From Chlorokybus atmophyticus (taxonomy: Eukaryota > Streptophyta > Chlorokybophyceae > Chlorokybales > Chlorokybaceae): a DNA stretch of 52,296 nt. Of this stretch, positions 1 through 9,862 are shown one piece after another. The DNA lies in the NCBI GenBank assembly GCA_009103225.1, contig RHPI01001517.1:337275-389570 (forward strand). Direction: 5' to 3'. Numbering within the stretch: the stretch's first letter is position 1; the number at the start of each line of letters is the position of its first letter. Under the pieces are notes generated by a model. The model was not told the origin of the DNA and did no database searches. It saw only the letters and a program-made list of their open reading frames with translations. The position numbers and the translations under genes are program-made.

Positions 1-177
1 CCCCCCCCCCCCCCCCTCCCCTTCTATGTATTGTAGCAGAGTACCGGCCAAATACAGCCCTTCTTACTCTTGGTGTTTATGTATGCGTAAAACATTGCCG
101 TTCCTTTTATTAAGTACTGACTTTTTATTATTTACTTGATTTTTAACTTTTTATTTGGTATAAGGCGAGCAGAAGCA
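1..177. other. Left window edge, no gene seen
   Basis: The first 16 bases are a C homopolymer. The poly-G/N gap near 39.0 kb looks similar, so this is probably an assembly-gap edge. The following AT-rich stretch to 177 has no open frame or repeat that I recognise. It is the left flank of DIRS-1. Confidence 0.5.
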
Positions 178-240
178 AACTCACACACGAGTTATATGCG
201 CAACACAACTCATGCTGGGGAGTCGATATGGGTCGATAGC
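178..240 (+). repeat. DIRS-1 left inverted terminal repeat
   Basis: Begins AACTCACACACGAGTT and is the reverse complement, with a few mismatches, of 22945-23005. The same sequence starts the DIRS-end units at 23736 (plus), 27786 (minus) and 39718 (minus), which fixes the outer end. Confidence 0.75.
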
Positions 241-343
241 ACAATGGCTACGCCCAGCACCCAAGTGCAATACAATACATTTACGTAAGTGTACAATTCT
301 ATGTAGGCTGATCTATACACAACGTCTACATCAGGGTGATATG

Positions 344-445
344 ATTTCATGAAGCGCATGAAATGCGCGCCCATGAACTCAAGAACTCGTTAATTAGTTA
401 TAAGACTCTTGTGCCCCTAGTGCCTTGGGCACTTGGGGGCACAAG
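344..445 (+). repeat. Two conserved hairpins in the DIRS terminal region
   Basis: Hairpin 1 (about 344-381) pairs a TTCATGA arm with TCATGAA around an inner GCGCAT/ATGCGC; in the 27300-27337 copy the outer arms are a perfect 10 bp. Hairpin 2 (408-445) pairs CTTGTGCCCC-GTGCC with GGCAC-GGGGGCACAAG around a 3-nt loop. Both recur in DIRS-end units near 24.1, 27.3, 29.2, 39.5 and 44.3 kb in either orientation. Possible roles are recombinase recognition, RNA folding or transcript termination. The position upstream of ORF1 fits a 5' leader. Confidence 0.65.
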
Positions 446-517
446 CACTCACTAGATGAGTTGTGAGTCACAAGCTCCTATCATGTGGCTTGAAACCCTA
501 GCGCGGCGGCGCCATCC

Positions 518-1663
518 TTGGCGAGGGTGGCGAGTGTGGTGAGGAGGTGTGGACGGAGGAGGACCTCCATTTTGGTTACACGGTTACAAGCGAGTGCCCA
601 AGATGATGAAGAGGAGGTGGCGGCCACGGCGGCGGCGGCGTTGCTAGCCGCCAATCGCTTGTCGCGGGCTAGAAGTCCGCGTCGCCACATCTTGAGTGAG
701 GAGGAGGAGAGGAGAGCGGCGAGGGAGACATGCGCCTCCCCGTGGGGAGGGGAGAGGAGGAGGTAAACAAGGAAGGTGACGGTGGTGAAGAGGATGAGGA
801 CGACGCGGACGGCGAGGACCCGCCCTTCGTCACTTACACGCGTAGGAAGAGGGAGCCAAGCTCCTTCTCCAACGATTCTACCCCATCCATGATACCCACG
901 GAGGCAATGGCACGGAGTTTGGAGGACTTGGAGGCGGAGAACATGCGCCTCAAGCGGGAAGGCGCCCGCCATCCCTCGTGAGCCCGTTGCCACCGGGCCC
1001 AACCACCCGCTACTTGTGAGCATTCTTCGTCGCGAGACGAACTCCAACACCCCCAATGCTCGGGTGGAGGCGATGTGCAACCGCTTTAATGAGCCCGCGG
1101 TCCCTTGAAAAGAGAACATGAAAAAGCGGGCTCGGCAACATGTGGATGTGGCGGCTTACCTTGGTGCGGCGGCGAGCTCCTTCGACCGTGTGCCCGCTCA
1201 CCTTGCCGATGATCCCAACTTCGCCCACGGCCGCAAAGAGAACATGAGAGGTGGGCTCAATCTTTGTAGGGTCATGTGCGAGCATCACTGGAACACCATT
1301 ATGTGGGTGCGGAATTGGTCCATGCCCACTTGCACATGCATGCGTTGCGGGCCTTGTGAAGGCCCTGCCCCATTATTAATATAGATGCACGAGATGCATT
1401 TGTTCTGCATCCCTCCTTCCCCCGTGTTCAAGGGGCGGGAGGGCCCGCACCTAACGCCATTGCATGCCCACCCCTGTATTCACATTATGACTACCTCACA
1501 GCAAGGTAACAAGCACAGGGCAGACCATTTGCATCTGCATCCATAGCACATGGTAAGTAAGGTTGAGGATGGCATGTGGGTGCGCATGGCATTAGACCCT
1601 GTGGATTTGAGCCTGTGTGCTTATGAGCAACCAGTGTTGCTCATACGTGCTTTGTGCCCTAGC
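518..1663 (+). pseudogene. DIRS-1 ORF1 (gag-like), 5' part
   Basis: Gag-like first protein of DIRS-1, expected to bind element RNA in cytoplasmic particles. Visible segments, in shifting frames, are an Ala/Arg-rich N-terminus (518-766), an acidic stretch followed by a short coiled-coil-like EDLEAENMRLKRE motif (730-981), and a conserved central part (1118-1384). The DIRS-2 copy at 37670-39382 (minus) has the same segments in the same order, which shows that these are remnants of one ORF. Frameshifts lie near 760, 980 and 1110. The ORF is cut at 1663 by Ty3-A, and the remainder, with the zinc knuckle, resumes at 18571. No enzymatic domain is recognised. Confidence 0.6.
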
Positions 1664-2302
1664 TGTAACAAAGTTGGCATTACACTTGCTTTTTAGCTAA
1701 ATTTCTAGCCCCTTTACCCCCAAACAGCCCTGTTTAACAGCCCTGACGCGTTATGCTTATATAAAGTCCCGAGTCGCCGAGTTATTTCTACATCAAGGGC
1801 GCGCGTTTAAAAGGTCACGCGAGCGTTATGCGCTTTGACCACCGTTGACAGTTTTTATGCGCCATTTAAACAGTCGATTCACGTGTTTTTGAGCATGTGT
1901 TCGCGGTGGAGTCAACATAGTTGACTTCTACAATAATAGTGTAGCCTCTTACGTATATAAGTAGCTAGTATACTGCTATTAGGGAGGTTGGACCAAGTAG
2001 AAGTTAAGTTATTGCTCTTGTTGTGAACGGTGTGTGCGTGCTTGTGGAGTTTGCATCCACAGTGCGTGTGTGCGCGTGGGTGTGCTTTTGCTACAGCTCT
2101 TGCACGGACCAGACTGCCCCACAAGCTTTGAGGCGCCTACATTGCCCTCAAGGTGTTCAACCCCACGGTGCGAATACTGTTGTTGATTGATTGCGAGTAG
2201 GTGCACGTGTATTAGCGCCATTAGTGTGCTCAATTGCATCATAGCTCGTTCATCAGGCTGGTAGCTCTGGTGAGGTGTTCAATCAGCACGAGCATCGTTA
2301 CA
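1664..2302 (+). repeat. Ty3-A 5' LTR
   Basis: 639-bp direct copy of 17916-18570, TG...CA bounded. A TATATAA box at 1954-1960 precedes a likely transcription start. TTGAC/GTCAA motifs occur around 1912-1925. Confidence 0.9.
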
Positions 2303-2305
2303 TTT

Positions 2306-2317
2306 TGGTATCGGAGC
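2306..2317 (+). other. Ty3-A primer binding site (initiator tRNA-Met 3' end)
   Basis: TGGTATCGGAGC starts 3 nt after the 5' LTR. It complements the CCA-terminated 3' end of initiator tRNA-Met, with one mismatch to the common TGGTATCAGAGC form. Confidence 0.85.
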
Positions 2318-2396
2318 GTAGTTGTGCAGGTGGTTATCAGGTGAATAGCCACATATATTGATCCTTGTTACATCGGACACTTTTCCTCTTCCCACC

Positions 2397-3402
2397 ATGG
2401 TGAACAACACCCAACGTATCGAGGTGCTGGATGAGCAGCTCCAAAGCTTGATGGCTCGCCTCACCACCACTGAGGAGCGTTTACAAGTAGCTGAGGAGGC
2501 TGCCAATTCTGCCAACCAACGCGCGTTCGCTGCAACGAAGCATCTACGTGCAGTGGAGGGGCGCTCAACAACCTCTTTGGATGGAGTTGCTGCAGTGTCA
2601 CAAGGTGCTGGAGGTTCTATTACGTCATCCTCCCATCAGTTCAAGCCAGCAAAATCGGACTTCTATCACGGTCAGCGAGATGAGGACAAAGTTGATGCGT
2701 AATTATTTCATTGTCGGCAGTATGTCGATCTTGCGCGTGTCCCCTCACATGAGCACGTCGTTGCTTCGGCCATGTATCTGCGAAGTGCTGCATTGACATG
2801 GTGGCGGTCTTATTTGTCTCGTGTGGAGAGCGGATTTGCTCCAACGCTATCAACCTTTGAAGAGTATGCTGCGAAAGTGCGTAGGCAATTTGTTCCCATT
2901 ATTAGTAAGCAAAGTGCTCGTGATCGCCTTCACGCATTGACTCAAATGACATCCGTTGTTGTCTACACGGAGAAGTTTTTGCACACGACTCTGTTTATCC
3001 CTGAAAGTTGAGAAGTCTGATCCGGCCACACTGCAAGATGCTATCAAGCGAGCGGAGCGTGCGGATGCTCTTCTTCAACGGTCTTTCTCTCAGTCCCGAC
3101 CTGCTTCTCAATTGCGGCCTGGTCAACCATCACGCTACGAGGTGAACTCATATGCTGCTGCTGCAAGTAGTGATGCTGATAGAGAGGAAGAAGGCGATGT
3201 TCCTTCTCTTGCTGCAATCTTTCAGCGTGCTGCTAAAGGCACCCATTCGCGTGGTTTTCTTTGCTGGAATTGTGGAGACAAGTCCCACAGATTTTTTGCT
3301 TGCAAAGAGCCTCGTCGACCTGACGGAGTACTCCCCTTCAAGCCCAAGCATCTAAATGCGACAAGCAGCATCAAGCAGCAGGTAAACGGTCGGTCTCAGT
3401 AG
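2397..3402 (+). pseudogene. Ty3-A gag (capsid plus CCHC nucleocapsid), broken
   Basis: Structural protein of the retrotransposon particle. The ATG at 2397 sits in a strong context (CCACCATGG). The N-terminus is coiled-coil-like (EVLDEQLQSLMARLTTTEERL), followed by the typical Ty3 capsid block with ALTWWRSYL near 2786-2812 and a C-terminal zinc knuckle CWNCGDKSHRFFAC (C-x2-C-x4-H-x4-C) near 3262-3303. Damage: an in-frame TAA at 2700-2702 where related Gags usually carry Trp, and a deletion with frameshift near 3000 that removes part of the capsid. It ends in TAG at 3400-3402; the protease frame starts one base back, as in many Ty3 elements with -1 frameshifting. Confidence 0.8.
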
Positions 3403-3550
3403 ACATTGGGGCTACTGCTGAGACTAGGATGCAGCCTCAGGTGCGGACAGCTGAGTTGTTTGCTGCATCTGCTTGCGATGGAGTTGAGTTGCGCACGCAT
3501 GCCCATGCGGGATTGATATTCCTCAAAGCCCAAGTTGGAGGTCACGATGG
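3402..3550 (+). pseudogene. Ty3-A pol, start of protease region
   Basis: Short open stretch in the -1 frame relative to gag that leads into the protease. It ends at the GATGG target duplication (3546-3550). The frame continues without a shift after Ty3-B at 9591, so this is the same gene split by insertion. Confidence 0.7.
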
Positions 3551-3889
3551 TGTAAGGAGAGGGGGTGCTACCTCCTCCATTTAATCTACTACCCCAACAC
3601 CACCACCAGCCACGCCGACCACACCGCCGCCGCCAGGGGCAACTGCCGAAGCAGAAGATCCCCTGGCTATGGCGGCTGCTGCGTTAGCAGTGCCGCCATA
3701 CAGTTGATATCGACATGAGACTCATGTCTCATGTCGATATCAGTGTTACAATTAAGTAACACTACATTAGGGCCTTAACACTAGGTTAACGGCCCTAATA
3801 CGGCTTAATTGGCTGTATATACCCGTTGGGACCCTTATTTAATCCTAAATAAGGGCGGGGAACTTCTATAGAGGTAGCACTCCGTTACA
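3551..3889 (-). repeat. Ty3-B 3' LTR, built of successive hairpins
   Basis: 339 bp, direct copy of 9252-9590. It contains a chain of inverted repeats: TATGGCGGC/GCCGCCATA (3668-3700), GATATCGACATGAGAC and its complement (3706-3741, 4-nt loop), AGTGTTAC/GTAACACT (3742-3763), TTAGGGCCTTAAC and near-complement (3767-3798), and CCCTTATTTA/TAAATAAGGG (3832-3855). Confidence 0.9.
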
Positions 3890-4245
3890 TTCCCCCCCAC
3901 TTAGGTTTCAATGTCCTCATTGAAGGGTTAGCAAAGCCCCACCATGAGCACCGAGAACCAAAGCAGTGAGAGATTTAATCCTAAATAAGGGCGGGGAACC
4001 TCTATAGAGGTAGCACTCCGTTACATTCCCCCCCACTTAGGTTTCAATGTCCTCATTGAAGGGTTAGCAAAGCCCCACCATGAGCACCGAGAACCAAAGC
4101 AGTGAGAGATTTAATCCTAAATAAGGGCGGGGAACTTCTATAGAGGTAGCACTCCGTTACATTCCCCCCCACTTAGGTTTCAATGTCCTCATTGAAGGGT
4201 TAGCAAAGCCCCACCATGAGCACCGAGAACCAAAGCAGTGAGAGA
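3838..4245 (-). repeat. Three tandem 136-bp repeats containing the polypurine tract and LTR start
   Basis: Repeat starts lie at 3838, 3974 and 4110; a fourth begins and breaks off at 4246. Each unit joins the first ~52 bp of the minus-sense LTR to the adjoining polypurine tract (minus strand GTGGGGGGGAA) and about 84 bp of internal 3' sequence. The 3' PPT/U3 boundary is therefore present three times. Confidence 0.9.
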
Positions 4246-4427
4246 TTTAACCAGGGCCGAAGCGGTAAAGATGTCTGCCAGCACCCTTTTACCGTCCGCG
4301 TGTGGACACAGCACTCCAGTACCCCCGAAGAATCTCTTGGCAGTTGGTAAGATTCCTTTCGGGCTCCCACGTGTTGTGCTCAACACCATACCCTTTCCAT
4401 TACGTCAACAGATGGCCACTAATACAA

Positions 4428-6188
4428 CTATTGCGCTGCTTTAACAGTCTTGCGACTGCCAAAGTGCCCAGCGTACGGTGGAACGTGTACATCAGCTATG
4501 CATTTCGCACGCAATCCAGCATGGTCTGGTATTACTAAGCTGGTGCCCACATAATACAAGTTGTCTCGTTTGCTCAGCTTTTGCACGTTGTCCTCTGACG
4601 AGAACCATGGGTCAAAAGCATACCCTTGCACAACAGCTTGCACAAACTCATCATCCGGTGGCAATGTACCGCGCGTCGCAAGCAATTGCGCACGCATAGC
4701 TGCCAACAATGATGGACAACGACTCAGAGGATCAGCAACATTGGTTCTGCCTGGCCAGTATACCCACTCAAAGGTAAACCGGGACAGAAACTCATTTTAG
4801 CGGGCTTGCCTTCGTGACAAGTTTTGCTGTGTTGAGAAATACACCAATGGATTATGATCAGTCACCACTGTGAACTGAACCCCCTCCAAGTAACATCGCC
4901 ATGTTTCCAGAGCATGTACTATACCAAGCAACTCTTGCTTGGTGGTAGTGTAATTTACCTCTGCTGGAATGAACTTCCTACTCTCATAAGCACATGGTCT
5001 GCCATCTTGCAACAGTACTGCACCACACTCAAGGGTGGACGCATCGCTAACCACACTGGCATGCTTGTCCCAGTTTGGCAATGCCAACACTGGAGCAGAA
5101 GTCAAGGCTAGCTTCACCTGTTGCATAGCAGCTTCTTGTTCAGCTGTCCATAAGAATGGAGCATCTTTTCGCAACAGTTTTGTTAAAGGCACCACTACTG
5201 TGGAGTACCCCATCATAAACTTGCGAAAGTAGTTTGCCAATCCCAAGAATGATCGCAGCTGATGGATATTCTTAGGTTGAGGCCAATCCTTTACAACTTG
5301 CACTTTGCGAGGGTCAGGTTTCACACCCGCACCGCTCACAATGTGCCCCAAGAATGGCAACTCCGTCTCGCTGGAGTCACACTTCGCAAGATTGGCAAAC
5401 AAGCGATGTGTACGCAGCAAGGCGAACACCGCTTCCAAGTGCTGCTTATGCTCTTCCTTGGTTTTACTAAAGACAATGATGTCATCCAAGTAAACCATAA
5501 CATACTTGCCAAGTATGCCACCAAACATCTTATTCATTTCCTTCTGAAACACTGCCGGCGCATTAGTCAATCCAAAAGGTAACACTTTGTATTGATAATG
5601 GCCCGAAGGTGTTCTGAATGCTGTCTTGTAAACATCAGAAGGATGAATCCGGATTTGATGATACCCACTTGTCAAGTCCAACGTACTAAAGTACGCATTT
5701 CCCGACAGTTTATCAAACACATCATCAATCCGGGGCAACGGGTATCGATTCTTTACCGTGATCTTGTTCAAAGCACGGTAATCCACACACATGCACAGCT
5801 TTCCATTCTTTTTCATCACAAACAAGATGGGCGCGCCAAAGGGTGAAGAACTCGGTTCAATCAATCCCTTTTCCAATAACTCTTTAATTTGAGTTTTCAT
5901 TTCCCCCCTCTCTCAGGGGCTCAGCCTATATATAGGCCGAAACGGAGGCTCACTGTTAGGAATGAGTGGTATTGTGTGTCCGACACCTCGGTCAGGAGGT
6001 AAGCCTGGCAATTCATTTGAGAACACATCTTGATACTTCTTAATAATGTCTGCAACACCTTCTGTATTTCCCGGCACAAAGTCGTCCGACGACGTTAAGT
6101 GTACCAAAAAAGCCGGTGTGTTTTTGCGCAACGCACGTTTCACTTGCAGTGCGATGAGTAGCGCAGGGTCGGGCTGCTTGTGGTCCAA
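4428..6188 (-). pseudogene. Ty3-B pol: RT, RNase H and integrase zinc-binding N-terminus
   Basis: Reverse transcriptase and RNase H that copy element RNA into DNA. The minus-strand frame is largely continuous. A pre-RT linker (6188-5916) is followed by RT (about 5900-5200) with the LPFG, TNAPAVFQ and catalytic YLDD motifs, and then by RNase H with SDAS and the TDHNPL block (to about 4797). After that comes the start of integrase with the histidines of an HHCC finger (4709-4428). Damage: TGA at 5913-5915, TAA at 4797-4799 (Trp expected in a RRQARW block), and a frameshift from protease near 6185. The integrase catalytic core is absent, and the 180 bp from 4246 to 4427 hold nothing recognisable. 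No intact pol can be made from this copy. Confidence 0.85.
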
Positions 6189-6703
6189 GCTATGTGACCT
6201 TTCACAGACAATGTTACACGCTTACGACCTTTCTTTACCGTGCACAAACGTGCGCCAGTATCCAATGTCATATTGACATTTTCCTGCCATTCCTGTCCTA
6301 ATACCACATCAACACCTGATATGTCGATGGATACCACTATGAAAGTAAGAGTGGCATGATAATTACCAATCTTCACCTTCATTTTTATTTCCCCTTTCAC
6401 TGGCAGCGCACCCCCCGCACCGGCAGCTGAAAATGCTGAGGGTTTACACGCTATCTTGTTGTGCACAACCCATTGTTCCTCAACGAAGTTGTGTGTTGCA
6501 CCAGTGTCAATCAAGAACGAACTGTTTACACCCTGCATTGTGCCACTAAATGTCCACAACAGAGGTACCACCCGTCCTTGAAACGTAGCCAAGAGTCCGT
6601 GACTAATTCGAGGGTTGATCAATATGGCTGACAACCGTACTGTCCCTGTTTCACGCTTGCTGAATTGCTTCAACACACACCTCCCCGAGTATGTTTTAAC
6701 CAT
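6140..6703 (-). pseudogene. Ty3-B aspartic protease
   Basis: Retropepsin that would cleave the Gag-Pol polyprotein. The active site FLIDTGATHNF is intact (near 6510). A VDVVLGQEW block follows, typical of the flap-to-C-terminus part of Ty3 proteases. The frame differs from gag upstream and from RT downstream, so one indel lies near 6700 and another near 6185. Confidence 0.75.
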
Positions 6704-6984
6704 GGGCCATGATACTTTGGCACCATCACCGCCATACTCAAGGTTCTGTGCTTATTCTGCAACTCAGTCAATGCATGCAACACATCGGTAAGCATGTTGA
6801 ACTCCACATGTACCAGCACACAAGCATTCTCTTCCACTTTTTCAACATCAAAGAGTGGCAACTTGTCATGTGCTTGCCATGCATGTGTCATTACATGCAC
6901 TTGAGACAGATCATCAAACCAGCTTGCTGCTTTCATCTCAAGCAAGTGGCTATCAACCGCAACTACATTAATCACGGCGTAATC
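6670..6984 (-). pseudogene. Ty3-B linker open in the gag frame after a single TAG
   Basis: Directly after the gag stop (TAG at 6985-6987) the same frame stays open for about 100 codons, rich in acidic and hydrophobic residues, before ending near 6670 where the protease frame takes over. This layout would allow UAG readthrough from gag into pol, as known for some plant and vertebrate retroelements. No recognised domain. Confidence 0.5.
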
Positions 6985-8448
6985 CTATTTAACCTTCTTG
7001 GCCTTGCCCTTCTTGGCGGGGCAGTTCTTCGCAATGTGACCCGGCTGGTGACGTACGTGACAGGTGCGAGCCGCAGCGGGTGTAGCACCACCAGCAGATG
7101 TGCCACCGGTAGGAGGCGTGAATGTCTTCGCCTTCTTTGCCGTGTGCGCACTCGGCTGAGGGTAACGCTTTCCTCCCACCCCGTGCGGCTTGACCGCAGC
7201 TGCCACATGTGTCTTTTCCTGCACCGCCGTGTTATCGCTGTACAGATACACGCTCAGCTTCTGCAGCTGGGCCAAGTCCTCAGGAACCCAAGGAAGTCCC
7301 GTTGCCGTGTTGTACTGCAGCTGATCGCGCACACGCGCATCCAAGCCGCGTTTGTACAACTCAAACTGCTCAGCCTTGTCCATGGGCATGAGGCCACTGT
7401 TCACGCGACCCACCAACGCTTGGAACTCCTGCAGATAGACTGAAGCCGTCCGGCCATTCTGTCGCAGCTTGTTGAGCTTGTTGCGAGCCTGAGTAGCTGG
7501 ATCCATGCCACCATAGCGCTCCACAAGGAACTTGAATAGTGCCTCCACTGTCTTGGCCGCACCATCCTCTGTCTGCCTCGCCCACTCGGCGAGAGCGTCA
7601 GATGGTATGAGCAACTCAGCAACAGCAATGTGCTCGCCAACTGGTCGCTTCAGTGCTATCAAGTAGTGCTCAACAGTGACCACCCAATTATGGATGCTGA
7701 CACTGCCGTTGGGCTTGAACTTCTCAGGCTTGTTCAGTGCTGTAACCGGCAGCCCCGCTGATGCTCCAGCTGCTGAAGTAGCACCCGCCACCTGTTGGAG
7801 CAGCGCCACCAACTCAGACTGCATAGCATCGAGGCGTGCCGTCAACTGCACTCGGCCAGTCAACTTGTCTTCCAAGTTAGGTCCCAAGTACCAGAACACG
7901 TCCTTGCAACGCTGTGAGGTTTCCACTCCCAAGGTGGCCAAAGCCTCAAACGCCATTCGCTTGCCTTGGTAAGGGAGAGGCTTATCGTAAACAGCCATCA
8001 GAGCAGCCACCTTCGGATCACCGCGCACGAGTGGCGGAACATTGTTCGTCAACTCGTGCTCAATCATGCGGATCACCATCTCCTTGCTTGCGCAAGGGAA
8101 ATTGGCAAAATCTGTCTCATAGCCATCACGAACCGTCTGCGCCCATGCATCCCACACTTCCTGACGAAGCTGTGGGTAAGCATCGATTAAGGCTTTGCGC
8201 TCTCGCGCATACTTCTCAATAGCCCCACCAATAACAAACTGTGTGTCCATTGTAGCTGGCCCACTCTGAGTAGATTGATCGGGAGAAGCTTCGCTATCCT
8301 GCGCAGCTTCCTCCTTGTCACTCTCAGTGAGCTTGTAGCTCTCACTCGTGTCCGAGTCTCTCACTTTGTCATCACTTGATGGTTCGTATGATGACGATGA
8401 GTCAGGGACGGTAAAGTACTTCTCACCTCCCTCTCCTTGGTCAGACAT
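6985..8448 (-). CDS. Ty3-B Gag, about 487 aa
   Basis: Capsid/nucleocapsid protein. I use the ATG at 8446-8448; upstream in-frame codons lack a clear ATG. The N-terminus is acidic and Ser-rich. A retrotransposon-gag capsid domain follows in the middle (HNWVVTVEHYLIALKRP, then a LxxRYGG block), with a basic C-terminus ending KKGKAKKVK. The nucleocapsid motif reads CHVRHQPGHIAKNC, so the second Cys of the CCHC knuckle is Arg (CGT for an expected TGT/TGC). Zinc binding is probably lost. The ORF is otherwise uninterrupted and ends in TAG, followed in frame by the open linker. Confidence 0.85.
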   Translation of the reverse strand: MSDQGEGGEKYFTVPDSSSSYEPSSDDKVRDSDTSESYKLTESDKEEAAQDSEASPDQSTQSGPATMDTQFVIGGAIEKYARERKALIDAYPQLRQEVWDAWAQTVRDGYETDFANFPCASKEMVIRMIEHELTNNVPPLVRGDPKVAALMAVYDKPLPYQGKRMAFEALATLGVETSQRCKDVFWYLGPNLEDKLTGRVQLTARLDAMQSELVALLQQVAGATSAAGASAGLPVTALNKPEKFKPNGSVSIHNWVVTVEHYLIALKRPVGEHIAVAELLIPSDALAEWARQTEDGAAKTVEALFKFLVERYGGMDPATQARNKLNKLRQNGRTASVYLQEFQALVGRVNSGLMPMDKAEQFELYKRGLDARVRDQLQYNTATGLPWVPEDLAQLQKLSVYLYSDNTAVQEKTHVAAAVKPHGVGGKRYPQPSAHTAKKAKTFTPPTGGTSAGGATPAAARTCHVRHQPGHIAKNCPAKKGKAKKVK

Positions 8449-9236
8449 CTGCCCAAAGACAGCCGTTAGCAAGTGCACAAGTACTCAGATTGTGCACTGC
8501 AATACAGGCAAAATCTAATAATTTTGTCTCGTCAAGTGTTGAGGCGTTACGGTGGAGCATACAGCCCCAAAAGAGCTCTCCACACACCTCTCAATTAGAC
8601 ACTCACTCTGCAACAAACCGTGCGCGAATCCACGCGACGGTTCACGAGTTATGATCTCTCAAAGTTTTCACTTTGTACAACCCAGCACAATTCACAACTG
8701 TGGTTGACACTTAGGGTGCCAAAATCTCGTCAAATCGACCTTACAGGCCGATATCGACCAGTTGTGAATGGTGAGTTTGATATCGGCCGCTCAGAAAATT
8801 CTGGCGGCCTCACCGCACAAAATGGCGGCACTGAGACAGTCGATGTTGCCACCGAACTGCCCCCCCCAAGGGAATTTTCAAATTAATAAAAAAACCCTTA
8901 CACCACGAATCCACGTGGTGCTACACACACAATATAATACAATCAATGTATGTTTACTATGTGTTGTGCTGCAATGCAATGCTTCAGGGACAGGCCTGAA
9001 TGGCCGGATCCCTTCACACAATAACAAACTGGACTAGGACAGGCATGCTAGGCTAGGCATGGCATGCATGGCATGGCAAGCTAGGCTAGGCTAGGCTAGG
9101 CTAGGCACCAGCAGCAGCGTTTAACTATTCTAGTTAAAACATAAAACACTTTAACTACCACTAGTTTAACGCCGCCTGCCGCCTGCCGCCGCCCCTGCCG
9201 CCTGCCGCCGCCCCTCCCACAGGCCCCTTGCCGCCC
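8449..9236 (-). other. Ty3-B leader with GGCTA minisatellite
   Basis: Untranslated region of about 790 bp between PBS and gag. It includes a GGCTA/GGCATG run (about 9043-9107) and a CCGCCTGCCG-rich stretch (9170-9236). No convincing ORF. It may hold packaging signals, but nothing specific is recognised. Confidence 0.6.
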
Positions 9237-9238
9237 GT

Positions 9239-9250
9239 GCTCCGATACCA
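9239..9250 (-). other. Ty3-B primer binding site (initiator tRNA-Met 3' end)
   Basis: The minus strand reads TGGTATCGGAGC one base inside the 5' LTR, identical to the Ty3-A site. It fixes the element's orientation. Confidence 0.85.
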
Positions 9251-9251
9251 A

Positions 9252-9590
9252 TGTAAGGAGAGGGGGTGCTACCTCCTCCCTTTAATCCCCTACCCCAACA
9301 CCACCACCAGCCACGCCGACCACACCGCCGCCGCCAGGGGCAACTGCCGAAGCAGAAGATCCCCTGGCTATGGCGGCTGCTGCGTTAGCAGTGCCGCCAT
9401 ACAGCTGATATCGACATGAGACTCATGTCTCATGTCGATATCAGTGTTACAGTTCAGTAATACTACATTAGGGCCTTAACACTAGGTTAACGGCCCTAAC
9501 ACGGCTTAATTGGCTGTATATACCCGTTGGGACCCTTATTTAATCTTAAATAAGGGCGGGGAACCTCTATAGAGGTAGCACTCCGTTACA
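9252..9590 (-). repeat. Ty3-B 5' LTR
   Basis: Same 339-bp length and hairpin chain as the 3' copy. The 36-nt perfect hairpin lies at 9407-9442. Here the 12-bp palindrome CCTCTATAGAGG is also intact; the 3' copy has CTTCTATAGAGG. Confidence 0.9.
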
Positions 9591-9862
9591 GATGGTCATT
9601 TTCTCGTCAATTGTGGTGCGACGCACAACTTTCTCGACATCGAGTTTGCTCGGAGACATTCCCTACTGTCTGGCATTACTGGTGGCACAGCTATGTTCCC
9701 TGATGGGCGTTGTGCTATGTCGGAGTTGAGCAACCGAGTATTGGTCGAGCTTACTCCAATCATAGGTGATTTTCTGCAGTTCACTTGCACGTTGCTGCGT
9801 GGCAAGTATGTTGGCATTCTTGGCATGCCTTGGCTCAAGCTGCGAAACCCTTCTGTTGATTG
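9591..9862 (+). pseudogene. Ty3-A aspartic protease, 3' part, catalytic Asp changed
   Basis: Continues the frame broken at 3550. The active-site block reads LVNCGATHNFLD; the residue before CGAT should be the catalytic Asp but is Asn (AAT, 9609-9611), a single G-to-A change. A GILGMPWL block follows near 9812-9835, typical of Ty3 proteases. The frame closes near 9862. Proteolytic activity is not expected. Confidence 0.8.

Larger units (their letters stand above)
3551..9590 (-). mobile_element. Ty3-B, Ty3/gypsy retrotransposon in reverse orientation, integrase core deleted
   Basis: Complete insertion with 339-bp LTRs (3551-3889 and 9252-9590) and a perfect GATGG duplication (3546-3550, 9591-9595). 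Read on the minus strand: LTR, initiator-Met PBS, a leader of about 790 bp, gag, a linker in the gag frame, protease, RT, RNase H, the integrase zinc-binding motif, then a jump to a triplicated PPT/U3 repeat. The DDE core and C-terminus of integrase are missing, so it cannot integrate on its own. The LTRs differ at only a few positions by eye, so the insertion is younger than Ty3-A. Confidence 0.92.

Noticed and set aside
3838-4245. Regular 136-bp repeats resembling a CRISPR or satellite array
   Set aside because: Each unit is LTR end plus PPT of Ty3-B with no variable spacers, in eukaryotic DNA.
6709-7443. 244-codon plus-strand ORF across Ty3-B
   Set aside because: Antisense shadow of the Ty3-B gag C-terminus and linker, with no domain.
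9043-9107. GGCTA/GGCATG tandem run as an interstitial telomere
   Set aside because: The unit does not match plant or algal telomere repeats (TTTAGGG, TTTTAGGG), and it lies in the Ty3-B leader.
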